A stretch of 64,000 nucleotides of DNA from Phycisphaerae bacterium (GCA_026004655.1 BPJO01000014.1:1-64000), one strand, 5' to 3'. Numbered from the stretch's first letter, positions 35,545 through 45,220 are shown. The notes: generated by a model from the sequence alone, not told the origin. Made by a program: numbers and translations.

Positions 35545-37388
35545 ATGCGATTGATCCGACGAGCACTCCATTATTACCGGGAAGAAACCGGACGCATCAT
35601 TCTGCTTTTGGTGATGATCGCGGTCGGTACGGGTTCTTTGATCCTGCAGGTTTTCCCACTGGCGATTCTGGTGGACTATTTCGCCGGACTCCGAGGAACC
35701 GGATGGGTCAGTCGCATTTTTTTTCATCTCACGCCCGATCATCCGGTAGCGGTCGTTATTGGGATTGCGTTGTTTTATCTGATCCTGAAGCTGTTGGAAG
35801 AGGTTCTGAGGATGTTCCAGACCCTGTTGAGTATCCGGATCGGGTACAGCGCCTTGATGCGGGTTCGGTGTGATCTGTTCAGGAAACTGCAGGAACTGTC
35901 ATTGGCGTATCACCGGTCGCAGCCCCAGGGGGATGCGATTTATCGTTTGTCTTGGGACACCTACGGGATCCAGACGGTCGTTCAGGGATTTATCCAGTCG
36001 GTCGTGGTCAATTCGCTGACGCTGGTTTACATGGCCGTGATCATGTTCGCCAATAACTGGCGATTGACGCTGGTCGCGCTGGCGGTGGCGCCTCTGTTGT
36101 ACTGGACGACCAAGCTGTATGCCCGGGTGCTCCAAGCCAAAGCTACCGAAGCAAAAGAGGTCGAATCACAACTCACGACCACGATCCAGCGTTCGTCAGC
36201 CACGATCGGTCTTGTTCAGGCGTTCAACCGCGAAAAGGACGAATACCAGCGGTTTCATACGAATGTGACCAACAGCGTAGCAGCGTATCTCCGGTTGCAC
36301 TGGCAGGAGGTGCTCTTCTGGTTGATGGTGGGCGTGATTCTGGCAGTCGGAGCCTCAGCCTTATTAGGCTACGGGGGGTATCTGGTTTATCAGGATCAAA
36401 TGGTGCTGAAAAAGGGAGACGCGGGCTTCACGCCCGGACAGTTGACAATCTTTTTCGGTTTCCTCATGCAATTGTATGGTCCGTTTGAAGAACCTGTCGG
36501 GATCGGCTTCGATGCTGGCTACGGGTGTGGCAGGGTGTAAACGGGTTTTTGAGGTGCTGGACCGTGATCCGGTGATTCGCGATTTGCCAGGTGCCATCAG
36601 CCTGCCCAAACAACCCCGGGTCCTGGAGCTGGATCGTGTGGTATTTCGATATCGAGAAGGTAGCAATGTCCTGGACGGAGTGTCTTGTCGGATTCATCCC
36701 GGAGAAATGGTCCGCGTTTTGTCGGATCGTCCGGCGTTGGCAAAACCACGTTATTGAACCTGTTGCCCCCGATTCTACGATCCGGTGGAAGGGTCGATTC
36801 GTCTGGACGGTCATGACCTGCGGGAGATCCGGGTGTCGGATGTGCGTCGTCATATCGCGTTGGTTCTGCAGGAAAACGTGGTGCTCCCGACGAGCAATCC
36901 GTGAAAACATCGCTTACGGTCGTCCCGATGCCACCGACGAGCAGATCCGACAGGCGGCGGAACTGGCCGGGGCGTCCGGTTTCATCGAAAAGCTCGAACA
37001 CCAGTACGACGAGCAGATCTCTGAATCCGGATCGAATCTGTCCGGTGGCCAGCGTCAACGGATCAGTATCGCCCGGGCATTACTTACCGAAGCGCCCATC
37101 ATTATCATGGACGAACCGACCAGTGCCCTGGACCCCCAACACGAACAACTCATCATCGAAACACTCAAAAAGATCAAAGGTCAACGCACCTTGATCCTGG
37201 TCTCTCACCGATTGAGCACCGTGGCGGACTGTGACCAGATTTTTGTCATGGAAGCCGGAAAAATCATCGAACAAGGACGTCACGAAGAATTGATTCGTCG
37301 ACATGGGTTGTACTGGACCATGGCCAGACACCAGCTCAAACTCCAGGACGATGTCCCCGGTGCGCCGACCTCGACGGCTTCGGTATGA
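35545..37388 (+). CDS. ABC exporter, fused permease-ATPase (MsbA-like; several frameshifts)
   Basis: Half-transporter of about 612 residues after correction: six-helix membrane domain (residues 1-320) and ATPase. The frame is broken by about five single-base insertions: near 36493, 36712, 36718, 36766-36770 and 36886-36888. Corrected reading gives Walker A GSSGVGKTT, a Q-loop Gln in ALVLQENVV, signature NLSGGQRQR, Walker B IIIMDEPTSALD and the H-loop SHR. All restored motifs are canonical, so a working gene misread in sequencing is likely. It starts 6 bp after the GH-GT2 gene and probably exports the glycan or lipid-linked product of this cluster. Confidence 0.88.
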
Positions 37389-37434
37389 CAAACGTGTTAA
37401 AAGATCAGAGGGTCTGACTAAATAATCAATCGTT

Positions 37435-38658
37435 ATGACAAAGCTTCGGATTATTGTCGGAGGGATGGTAGGCCAGTTTCCGCTAGGCGGGGTGGCTTGG
37501 GACTATTTTCATTACGTCTTGGCGTTTCATGAGCTCGGACACGAGGTCTACTATCATGAAGACACGAACACGTGGCCTTACAATCCGTCGATTCGTCAGC
37601 CGTCCGCGGACGGGGTTTATAACGCCCGGTTTATTCAGTCATTTTTTGAGAAACACGCCCCCGAACTGTCGGACCGGTGGCATTACCGTCTTTTGCAGGA
37701 TCGGTGTTTCGGAATGTCCAAACAAGCGTTTGATGACATCGCCAGGGGGGCCGATCTGTATTTGAATGTTTCGGGAGTATGTCGGTTGCCCGAGTCGTTG
37801 TCTTCCCGTTGTCGACGGGTTTTCTTAGACAGCGATCCGGGGTACAACCAGTTCGGGTTGCAAGAATTACTTGATACCGAAGGTCCTGATGCTAAACGGT
37901 ATGTGGAAGTCGCACGGGATCATGACGTGCACCTGACCTACGCCGAGAACATCGGTCATCCGGACTGTCAGTTGCCTGATTGCGGGATTCGGTGGATTCC
38001 AACGCGTCCGGTGGTGACGTTGGGTAATTGGAAATCCGGTCTTCAAACCCCTCCGGATCATCGACAGTCGTTGACAACCGTGATGACCTTGGATTTATCC
38101 AAAGAGCCAAAACGTTTGCACTATCGGGGAGTGGATTATTTTGATAAACGGGTGGAGTTTGAACGATTTATCGGGTTGCCGCGTCGGGTTCCGGGGATTT
38201 CGCTGGTTCTGGCGATCGGAAACAACAACGATCAAACGATCCGACCGCTTCAGGAGAACGGGTGGGAGGTGACGGATGCCCATGACGCCAGTTTAACCCC
38301 CGAAGCCTATCAGGAGTTCATTTTCAAAAGTCTGGGGGAATGGAGTATTGCCAAAAACGTCTACGCTGCGACCAACAGCGGGTGGTTTTCGTGTCGGACC
38401 TGTTGTTATCTGGCGTCAGGTCGTCCTGCGGTCGTCCAGGATACGAGTTGGTCGAGATACATTCCAAGCGGTTCCGGGGTGTTCGCATTTCGGACAATGG
38501 AACAAGCCGTTGCGGGATTGGAATCCGTCGCCCGTGACCCCGTGAAAGAAGGTAAAAATGCCTACGAAATCGCCCGGGAATACCTGGCAGCAGATCGCGT
38601 GATTGATCCCATGCTGCAAGCTGTTTTTGCGTCAGAGGCGGGGAGTGAACGAGAATGA
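37435..38658 (+). CDS. Glycosyltransferase-like protein (GT-B type), first of a tandem pair
   Basis: A 407-residue protein, paralogous to the next gene: both open with a G-G..W.Y..Y.L....LGHEV.Y.ED...WPYNP pattern and end with GWFS.R...LASGRP.V.....S followed by a segment reading ...SG.FAF.T.EQA. This C-terminal pattern is typical of GT-B enzymes that bind the sugar nucleotide. No signal peptide or membrane helix was seen, so it should act in the cytoplasm. The donor and acceptor are unknown. Its stop overlaps the start of the second copy (ATGA). Confidence 0.8.
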   Translation: MTKLRIIVGGMVGQFPLGGVAWDYFHYVLAFHELGHEVYYHEDTNTWPYNPSIRQPSADGVYNARFIQSFFEKHAPELSDRWHYRLLQDRCFGMSKQAFDDIARGADLYLNVSGVCRLPESLSSRCRRVFLDSDPGYNQFGLQELLDTEGPDAKRYVEVARDHDVHLTYAENIGHPDCQLPDCGIRWIPTRPVVTLGNWKSGLQTPPDHRQSLTTVMTLDLSKEPKRLHYRGVDYFDKRVEFERFIGLPRRVPGISLVLAIGNNNDQTIRPLQENGWEVTDAHDASLTPEAYQEFIFKSLGEWSIAKNVYAATNSGWFSCRTCCYLASGRPAVVQDTSWSRYIPSGSGVFAFRTMEQAVAGLESVARDPVKEGKNAYEIAREYLAADRVIDPMLQAVFASEAGSERE

Positions 38659-39810
38659 GGATCATTCTTTGCGGTTACATCGTTGGTTATCCGCTAGGGG
38701 GGATGACGTGGCACCATTTGAATTACATACTCGGGATGGAGCAACTCGGGCACGAGGTGGTGTTTTATGAGGACTCCGGACAGTGGCTTTGGCCTTATAA
38801 CCCGGTCGACAATACCAGTTCCGAAGACCCGTCGTATGGAATCGACTATCTGAATCGAACGTTTGCCGAAGAAGGCGTCCGGGGGAGGTGGTGTTATTAC
38901 TCGGAACTGCAAAACCGGTATTACGGAATGGACCGACGGGAATGGATCGATCAGTTGACCGGAGCGGACGTTTTGATATCCGTCAGCGGTATAACCCCCT
39001 GGCGGGAAGAGTTCGCCCGGGTCAAACGCACCTGCGTGATCGATACGGATCCGGTATTCACGCAGCTGAGAATGCTGCATGATCAGGCGTTTCTGGACTA
39101 TTACAAACGATTTGACCGGATAGCGACCTTCGGAAGACTCATCGGCACCTCGGATAGTCCTTTACCGACAAACGGGATTCGATGGATCGGGACGAATCAA
39201 CCGATCGCGATGGATCATTGGCCCAAGGTTCCGATGCCTACCGGATCGGCTTTTAGCACCGTCGGGAAGTGGGAACACTCCTCGGATCGTCATTTTGAAT
39301 ACAACGGTCAAACGTACGCCAGTAGTAAGGGGTTGGAGTGGATGAAACTTCTGGAGTTACCCCGGCATACCGGTTGGACTCTGGAAATGGCAATGGCGTC
39401 GATGCCGATCGAAACTGAAAAATTGTTCGAATCCCATGGGTGGCGTCTGACGGACGCGACCCGGGCATCGATCTCAACCCAAGCCTACCGCACGTTCATT
39501 CAATCCCGAGCCGGGGAACTGACTGTTGCTAAACAAATCTATGCAGGGTTACCCAGCGGGTGGTTCAGCGATCGCAGCGCTGCGTTTTTAGCTTCGGGGA
39601 GACCCGTTGTGACGCAATCCAGCGGATTTGAACATTGGTTACCCACGGGAAATGGGTTATTTAGTTTTTCGACGCTCGAACAAGCAGCCGAGGCGCTGGA
39701 AACGATTGCGACAGGACCCCATCCGCCACGCCGATGCTGCTTATGACCTGGCACGGTCCTATTTCGATTCGAAAACCGTGTTGACTCACCTGCTCGACCA
39801 GCTGGGTTAA
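38655..39810 (+). CDS. Glycosyltransferase-like protein (GT-B type), second of a tandem pair (frameshifted)
   Basis: About 384 residues after correction; related to the preceding gene over its whole length (LGHEVVFYEDSG, YYGMDRREW, GWFSDRSAAFLASGRPVVTQ). An extra G near 39715 shifts the frame so that it stops at 39746; the alternative frame continues DPIRHADAAYDLARSYFDSK and ends at 39810, giving a C-terminal helix like that of its paralogue. The 4-bp overlap with the first copy and the shared direction suggest that both work in one pathway with the GH-GT2 protein and the ABC exporter. Confidence 0.8.
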
Positions 39811-39955
39811 CAGATCGGTGGGGTTGAATGGTTTAATTCCCCACAATACCTGCCGGAACTCAGGACAATTAGGACACGGAAACCCGACCCGACCACAAAA
39901 CCACTAAATTAAGGTCCTGTGAACGCGGAAAGGTTATCGAAAAGAACATAGCGGT

Positions 39956-40252
39956 TTAGCGCCAGAACCCGGGCCAGACCAGACCGGTAAACAGGAAAAT
40001 TACCAGAAGGATCAAGAAAATGATGATCAGTTTCTTCTGATTGCTGCCCGATTCCTCTTGACGGTAGTTCTTTGCCATGGCGTGTTTCGTCTCCTCAGCG
40101 GTGCTAGAATCATTCACAGGGGTTATGTGACTGACAATCATGCCAGCCTGAGCGGCTTTGCGTTCTGCATCACCCTTGCTGGCTGCGGTTAGCTCAAGAG
40201 TCATGCGGGCACTGGTCTCACGGTTGGAACCCGTTACCCGAAACTTTGGCAT
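39956..40252 (-). CDS. Small C-terminally anchored membrane protein
   Basis: A 98-residue protein: an N-terminal soluble domain (FRVTGSNRETSARMTLELTA, then KGDAERKAAQAGMIVSHI) that looks like a small alpha/beta fold, a polar linker, and one C-terminal hydrophobic helix (about residues 74-94). No named family recognised. It is divergent from atpG with 239 bp between the starts. Start ATG at 40252 has GGGAG upstream. Confidence 0.7.
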   Translation of the reverse strand: MPKFRVTGSNRETSARMTLELTAASKGDAERKAAQAGMIVSHITPVNDSSTAEETKHAMAKNYRQEESGSNQKKLIIIFLILLVIFLFTGLVWPGFWR

Positions 40253-40491
40253 GGGTCATATCTCCCTGAACGTCCCCGATCATATCATAACACCATTCAA
40301 CATGTTAAGTCATCAGCCTCTTTCGACAGCCCGGGTCTGGACGGATTCATCCGAAGTTCATTCGGGATCGGACAAACCGTCATATCAGAGCCTGCGTCAC
40401 CCGGTCGCACCGGGCCGGGGGATGAAAACTTGCGTCCGGCTTTGGCTTTGCCATAATCCTGTCCAGATTACTTGACTCATCGAGGGAACGA

Positions 40492-41472
40492 ATGGCCAAA
40501 GCACGTGCGATTGTGAAACGTCGAAAAGCGGTCCGAAACATCCGTAAGATTACCCGGACCATGCAGATGATCGCCACCGCCAAGTTTCAGAAATCGCTGA
40601 AAAGGGCGGTCGGAACCAAACCGTATGCCTTGAAAGTTCGTGAAATCGTCGGGGACGTTGCACGGGCGGCCGGGGATGTGGAACACCCGTTGTTCCGACA
40701 GGTCGATCCTCAGACGGCTTCGAAACGAGTGGCTTTTGTCATGCTCACCAGTAACCGGGGTCTAGCCGGGGGGTATAACGGAAATGTCATTCGGACCAGC
40801 ATGAAGTTCATCCAGAACCTCGAAGCCCAGGGGTTGACCGTTGATTTGTATGTGGCGGGGAAAAAAGGGGCTACTTATCTCAATTTCCAGAAAAAACCCA
40901 TCAAGGCCAAAGTCACCATCAGCGACCCCCCCAAGTTCATCGAAGCCGAACAACTAGCCGATGAACTGATGGCCGAGTTCGCTTCGGGGAAGATTGACGC
41001 CGTGTATGTCGGGTTTATGAACTTTATCTCCACCGGTGTTCAACGACCCGATGTGATGCCTTTGCTGCCCCTCGGAGCCTTGAAAGAGACGATCGACAAC
41101 ATCGCCAAACAGGTGGCCGAAAAGGAAGAGCAAGCCAAACGCGGGGCCTTGGACGACAAGCATATCGGTGTAACTACAACCATGGTCAGTCCCGAACCAT
41201 CGGACAACAATTTAATGTATGAGTTTTCTCCCGACGCCAAAGAATTGTTGGACGAACTGATCCCGCTAGCGGTCAAGACTGCATTCTTTCAGACGTACCT
41301 GGATGCTGCTACCAGTGAGCACGTTGCGCGGATGGTGGCTATGAAAGCCGCTACCGACAACGCCGAGGAAATGGCCCGGGCACTGACGCTTCAGTACAAC
41401 CGCGCCCGACAGGGTCAGATCACGACCGAGCTCTCCGAAATCATGGGCGGCGTCGAAGCCATGAAAGGCTAA
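40492..41472 (+). CDS. atpG: ATP synthase F1 gamma subunit
   Basis: A 326-residue rotor-shaft subunit of F1Fo ATP synthase. N-terminal helix: KRRKAVRNIRKITRTMQMIATAKFQ; C-terminal helix: MVAMKAATDNAEEMARALTLQYNRARQ with the terminal ITTELSEIMGG. It is about 35 residues longer than most, with extra sequence around residues 195-250. It stands alone: no other atp gene is within 20 kb on either side, whereas atpG normally lies between atpA and atpD. SD GAGGGAA precedes the ATG. Confidence 0.95.
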   Translation: MAKARAIVKRRKAVRNIRKITRTMQMIATAKFQKSLKRAVGTKPYALKVREIVGDVARAAGDVEHPLFRQVDPQTASKRVAFVMLTSNRGLAGGYNGNVIRTSMKFIQNLEAQGLTVDLYVAGKKGATYLNFQKKPIKAKVTISDPPKFIEAEQLADELMAEFASGKIDAVYVGFMNFISTGVQRPDVMPLLPLGALKETIDNIAKQVAEKEEQAKRGALDDKHIGVTTTMVSPEPSDNNLMYEFSPDAKELLDELIPLAVKTAFFQTYLDAATSEHVARMVAMKAATDNAEEMARALTLQYNRARQGQITTELSEIMGGVEAMKG

Positions 41473-41541
41473 TCAACTGCCTCCCGATGCGGGCAACGGA
41501 TCGCAAATCCTTTTGATCTGAGTTTGGAACCGGGATCAGGA

Positions 41542-43833
41542 TCATTTTTTGGTTCTGCGGATCGCGACTACACAGGATTTGGGCACATCCCCCAGTTTGC
41601 CCGACGGGAAGTTGCTTCCTAACGGTACGGTTCGGATTTGAGTGAAGGTCTGTCCGTCGGGGTCAGTGAGCACCATTCGTCGTTTTTCCTCTGTAGGTTG
41701 GTTCACGTCTTGTTGGCCACGAGTTCCGTGCAATTCCCCGGGATGTTGGATCGCTGCGATCAATGTGTTTCCGTCTTCGGTAAAAGTTGGTCCGGTGATT
41801 TCGCATTCCATTGGTCCGATCCCGAAGCAGAAGGGCTGACCGGTGTACGGACCGGTGGTAGGAATACAGAAAATCGCGTTGTTTCCGAAGATACCGACGA
41901 ACCCGCTATTGCCCGGATTGGTCTTATCGTCGAGCTGTCGTGTAACGGGAAAATTATGTCTGGGAGTGGAAATGTCACAAACCATCCACAGATTCGCGTT
42001 CGGATCAAACACGAGGTTGTCTGCGCAGGCAAACCCCGAGCCTTGTTCATACACCTCTCCCGAAGCCACAAACCGTCCCCACGTAAAGGTTGTGGCGTGG
42101 GGTTGGTTATCGGTTTCGACTAATCGATAAATCGCGCCATATTGCCGGGAGTTTTCGCCTTGTGAATCGGGGAAAATACTCACGTCCGGATACCCATCTC
42201 CGGACCCGGTCGAATCGGTAAAAGCGATGTAAACACTCTGATCGACGGGGTGGACTTCGATATCCTCAGGACGGGCCGTCGGTGTGGCGCCTGCGGCGTT
42301 GGCCATTACGTAGGCGTCCATCAGGATAACCCCTTGTTTGGCAGTGACGTCCAACCCGGGATCACACAAATCACCGAGGTTGCTTTGATCCAGGGGTTTA
42401 CCGGTAAACATCTCGATCTGTGAGATCCATCGACGCAAGCTCATCTGGGAGCTTTTCCCGATCCCGACCGCGACATGTCCTCCCTGAGGACGATACGGTA
42501 ACCAGAGCAGGTTTCCGGATGTTTGTTCGGGTCGGGGACGGGATAAGGGTGTCTGAGGCGTCAATGCCACCCATTCACCCGTGAAATCGGGACGAAAACG
42601 GGCAGCGTACAAGGTACCACGTTCCAAAAGTCGAGTGTTCTGAGCCGACGTGGGGTCTTGGACCGGTTCCTCGGAAACAAACTTCCAGACATGTCCCCCG
42701 CGTCGGTCATCGCCCATGTACGCGACAAGGGGTTTGCCGGACTCGACTCGGAGGGCTACGTTCTCATGACGGAACCGTCCGAGACAGGTGTGTTTGCGGA
42801 GGGTCTTAAGGACCGGATCGACCTCCACGACCCATCCGAATTGCCTGCCGTCCAAAGGATCATCCAATCCCGTGCCCAATCCTTCAAACTCGTAAGGCAA
42901 CCCCGTCGGATGATCTTCACCAATCCCACGGAATAGTTTCGAGTCATCCGGAAGGGGTGTCCCGGAAGGGGTAACAAACTCCGGTACCTGGTCCTGGAAG
43001 TTTTCTTCACAGCTCAGAAAAGTGCCCCAAGGGGTGGTTGCACCGGAACAATTCGAAAACGTTCCCCGGGGGCGTCCCAGCCACGGGGCCGCAGGTCCGG
43101 TGAATGACATCATCCTCGGGTCAAAGTTCTGTCCTCCATACCCGTGAACACGGAAATGAAGTGTCGAATCGGCAACGACCTCAAACCCACCGTCCGGGCG
43201 ACGTCGGACGTGCAACACCGATAATCCCAGATCAGACAACGCCCGAGCGCATAGATTCTGAATACCTTCTTTCAGATCAGGGTCTAGGTCATGGTTGTGG
43301 AGCAGGTCCACCTCCAGACCGAGCAATCGGTGACCGGCGATGCACCCCTTTTCGTCCACGAATGCTTGACCATGGACCTCCTCAACCCCCTGTAACCATG
43401 GACGAGCCGAAATGTACTCATGATTGACAATCAGGAAGTATTCGTTCGGTCGATTCCGGATAGGTAACAAACCGGTATAATCAGCAGAGGTTCCGAAAAC
43501 GATCGGTCCGAACCGGTCACCCCATTTGGCTAGAACTTCATAACCCCATCCTTCGGGAAGGATTAGATCATCAACAACGTCATATTCCGCGAGCCTTTGA
43601 TTAACCGGAACCGAATCAGGCGAATCTGTCGGAAGGGGCAGGGGGTATCGAACGCTGGTAAACCGGGGAACCCCATCCGGTCCGATCCAGCTTTCGACCA
43701 ATGGGGTGGTCCCGGCAGTGGACTGAAAAGGACTTAACCACCCGCTAGCGATGGTCGCAGCAGTCCCATATCCGATATATCGCAAAAAGGATCGACGTGA
43801 AACAAAGACATCGCAACTCATATCGCTTAACAT
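41542..43833 (-). CDS. PhoX-type alkaline phosphatase (DUF839)
   Basis: A 763-residue exported protein with a Tat signal (SRRSFLRYIGYG, about residues 12-23) and a PhoX-like domain: YDVVDDLILPEGWGYEVLAKWGDRFG near the start, NHEYIS, GTFSNCSGATTPWGTFLSCEENF and ARPEDIEVHPVDQSVYIAFTDS. PhoX phosphatases bind Ca2+ and Fe3+ and hydrolyse phosphate esters in the periplasm. The Glu and Asp metal-binding segments typical of the family appear intact. Divergent from a LysR gene, with a T-N11-A site between. ATG at 43821 is an alternative start. Confidence 0.9.
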   Translation of the reverse strand: MLSDMSCDVFVSRRSFLRYIGYGTAATIASGWLSPFQSTAGTTPLVESWIGPDGVPRFTSVRYPLPLPTDSPDSVPVNQRLAEYDVVDDLILPEGWGYEVLAKWGDRFGPIVFGTSADYTGLLPIRNRPNEYFLIVNHEYISARPWLQGVEEVHGQAFVDEKGCIAGHRLLGLEVDLLHNHDLDPDLKEGIQNLCARALSDLGLSVLHVRRRPDGGFEVVADSTLHFRVHGYGGQNFDPRMMSFTGPAAPWLGRPRGTFSNCSGATTPWGTFLSCEENFQDQVPEFVTPSGTPLPDDSKLFRGIGEDHPTGLPYEFEGLGTGLDDPLDGRQFGWVVEVDPVLKTLRKHTCLGRFRHENVALRVESGKPLVAYMGDDRRGGHVWKFVSEEPVQDPTSAQNTRLLERGTLYAARFRPDFTGEWVALTPQTPLSRPRPEQTSGNLLWLPYRPQGGHVAVGIGKSSQMSLRRWISQIEMFTGKPLDQSNLGDLCDPGLDVTAKQGVILMDAYVMANAAGATPTARPEDIEVHPVDQSVYIAFTDSTGSGDGYPDVSIFPDSQGENSRQYGAIYRLVETDNQPHATTFTWGRFVASGEVYEQGSGFACADNLVFDPNANLWMVCDISTPRHNFPVTRQLDDKTNPGNSGFVGIFGNNAIFCIPTTGPYTGQPFCFGIGPMECEITGPTFTEDGNTLIAAIQHPGELHGTRGQQDVNQPTEEKRRMVLTDPDGQTFTQIRTVPLGSNFPSGKLGDVPKSCVVAIRRTKK

Positions 43834-43873
43834 GCAGATTTGTGTTGAGATCGAATCAGGAACATGTAAGCAA

Positions 43874-43896
43874 AAGGTTACTATAGGAAAAACCTT
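43874..43896. promoter_or_regulatory. Candidate LysR-type operator between phoX-like gene and lysR gene
   Basis: AAGGTT (43874-43879) and AACCTT (43891-43896) form an interrupted dyad with an 11-base spacer, so it contains the T-N11-A core expected of LysR-family sites. It sits 44 bp before the lysR start and 40 bp from the phosphatase start. Confidence 0.5.
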
Positions 43897-43940
43897 GTTT
43901 ACGATCGAGGGACTCTTAACACTGGCCTATGCTTAGGAAT

Positions 43941-44949
43941 ATGTCGAACCTGAACTATCATCATTTAGAGTACTTTTGGGAGGTAGCCCGTCATCGGAGT
44001 GTTTCTCGGGCGGCAAGAGAGTTGGGGGTTTCTCAACCGACCGTAAGCGCGCAAATCAAATCCCTCGAGCAGGCATTGGGGACAGAACTATTCATCCGTA
44101 CAGGTCGCGATCTGGTTCTGACCAATCTGGGTCAGATGGTTTACGAATATGCGTGTGAAATTTTTACGCTCGGACGGGAGCTCCAGCAAGCCGTTCTCAC
44201 CCGACAAAGCAATCGTTCGCTCCAATTGAGAGTCGGGATAACTGATTCGATGCCCAAACGGGTTGCTCATGTGTTAATTCGACCGGCAATGGGTATCGGT
44301 CAGCCCTTTCAACTGTTTGTTAAAGAAGATCGGCATGACCGAATTCTCAGCGAACTGGCGTCTCATCAATTGGATATCGTTCTAGGACACGAACCCGCTC
44401 CATCAGCATCGGCGTTTAAAGGAAAAAGCTTTCATCTAGGGGAAAGCGGAGTCTCCTTTTTTGCTGCCAGTGACTTGGCACGACGAATCAAGGGAAGCTT
44501 TCCCCAGAATCTCGATCAAGTTCCGATCTATCTACCCACACCGGAAACCACTCTCCGAAGACTGCTCGAAGACTGGTTTGCCCAGGAAAACGTTCGTCCG
44601 CGATTGGTCGGTGAGTTTTCAGATAACGCGATGATGGAAACATTCGGACAGGGAGGCGCAGCCGTCTTTCCTACCCTCACTCTGGTGGAAAACGAAGTGG
44701 TCCGACAGTTCAGGGTGAGGGTCATCGGTCGGACCGAACAGGTCCGGGAACGCTTTTTTGCCATCACATCGAGCAGACGTTTAAACCCATCCCGGCGTCC
44801 AAGCGATCTGTCGTCAGCCCCGATTGCTTGCGGATCTGGTGGATGGGATGCCGATCAGCGACATCGGAGTCTTGAAAAAAATCGTCAAACGACTCCGAGA
44901 ACGACAAAAACGGTCGCGATCGCACGAGTCCGATTTCTCCCGATCTTAA
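43941..44949 (+). CDS. LysR-family transcriptional regulator, NhaR-like (frameshifted)
   Basis: N-terminal winged helix (NYHHLEYFWEVARHRSVSRA and AARELGVSQPTVSAQIKSLE) and the substrate-binding domain as in NhaR-type LysR proteins. The frame loses one base near 44767-44771 and gains two (or loses one) near 44786-44788. In the corrected reading the protein continues AICRQPRLLADLVDGMP, then VLKKIVKRLRERQKRSRS, to a stop at 44947-44949, about 335 residues. The uncorrected frame would run to 44981 with low-complexity sequence. Divergent from the PhoX-like gene, which it may control. ATG 43941 (after AGGAAT) is chosen over 43929. Confidence 0.85.
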
Positions 44950-45034
44950 AATCGATTCATCTACTTCTCATGACGCCTTGAAATGCACACCCCTATCCTT
45001 GTTAAGTCATAAATGAACAGGGAAGCGAATCGGT

Positions 45035-45163
45035 ATGAAAAACCCACGAAAAATCTTCCAAGCCCGGGGAGCCGTCGGCAAAGCACTCGTCGTCTGGCTC
45101 GCCAGCGGGAGTGTTTTTGCTGCGATTATTGCCTATCTGATTTTTTCGGCCATGGGATGTTAG
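45035..45163 (+). CDS. 42-residue membrane protein
   Basis: A short frame reading MKNPRKIFQARGAVGKAL, then a hydrophobic helix VVWLASGSVFAAIIAYLIFS and AMGC. GGGAAGCG lies about ten bases before the ATG, and the basic start followed by one helix is typical of a genuine small inner-membrane protein. No family recognised. It lies between lysR and a convergent kinase gene. Small proteins are easily missed and also easily invented, so confidence is moderate. Confidence 0.55.
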   Translation: MKNPRKIFQARGAVGKALVVWLASGSVFAAIIAYLIFSAMGC

Positions 45164-45220
45164 CCAAACCCGGGAAGTCCTGGACAGTTTTTTTTCCGGT
45201 TCGCTTGTTGAGTCTCCGGA

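Noticed and set aside
39420-39440. Possible tRNA T-loop (GTTCGAATCCC)
   Set aside because: It lies inside a glycosyltransferase gene with no cloverleaf stems around it.
43851-43865. TGAGATCGAATCAGG as a third copy of the shared palindrome
   Set aside because: Only the left half matches; the right arm lacks TCTCA and the site is not placed at a good promoter.
45161-45220. T8 run after the 42-residue gene as a terminator
   Set aside because: No stable stem directly precedes the T-run.
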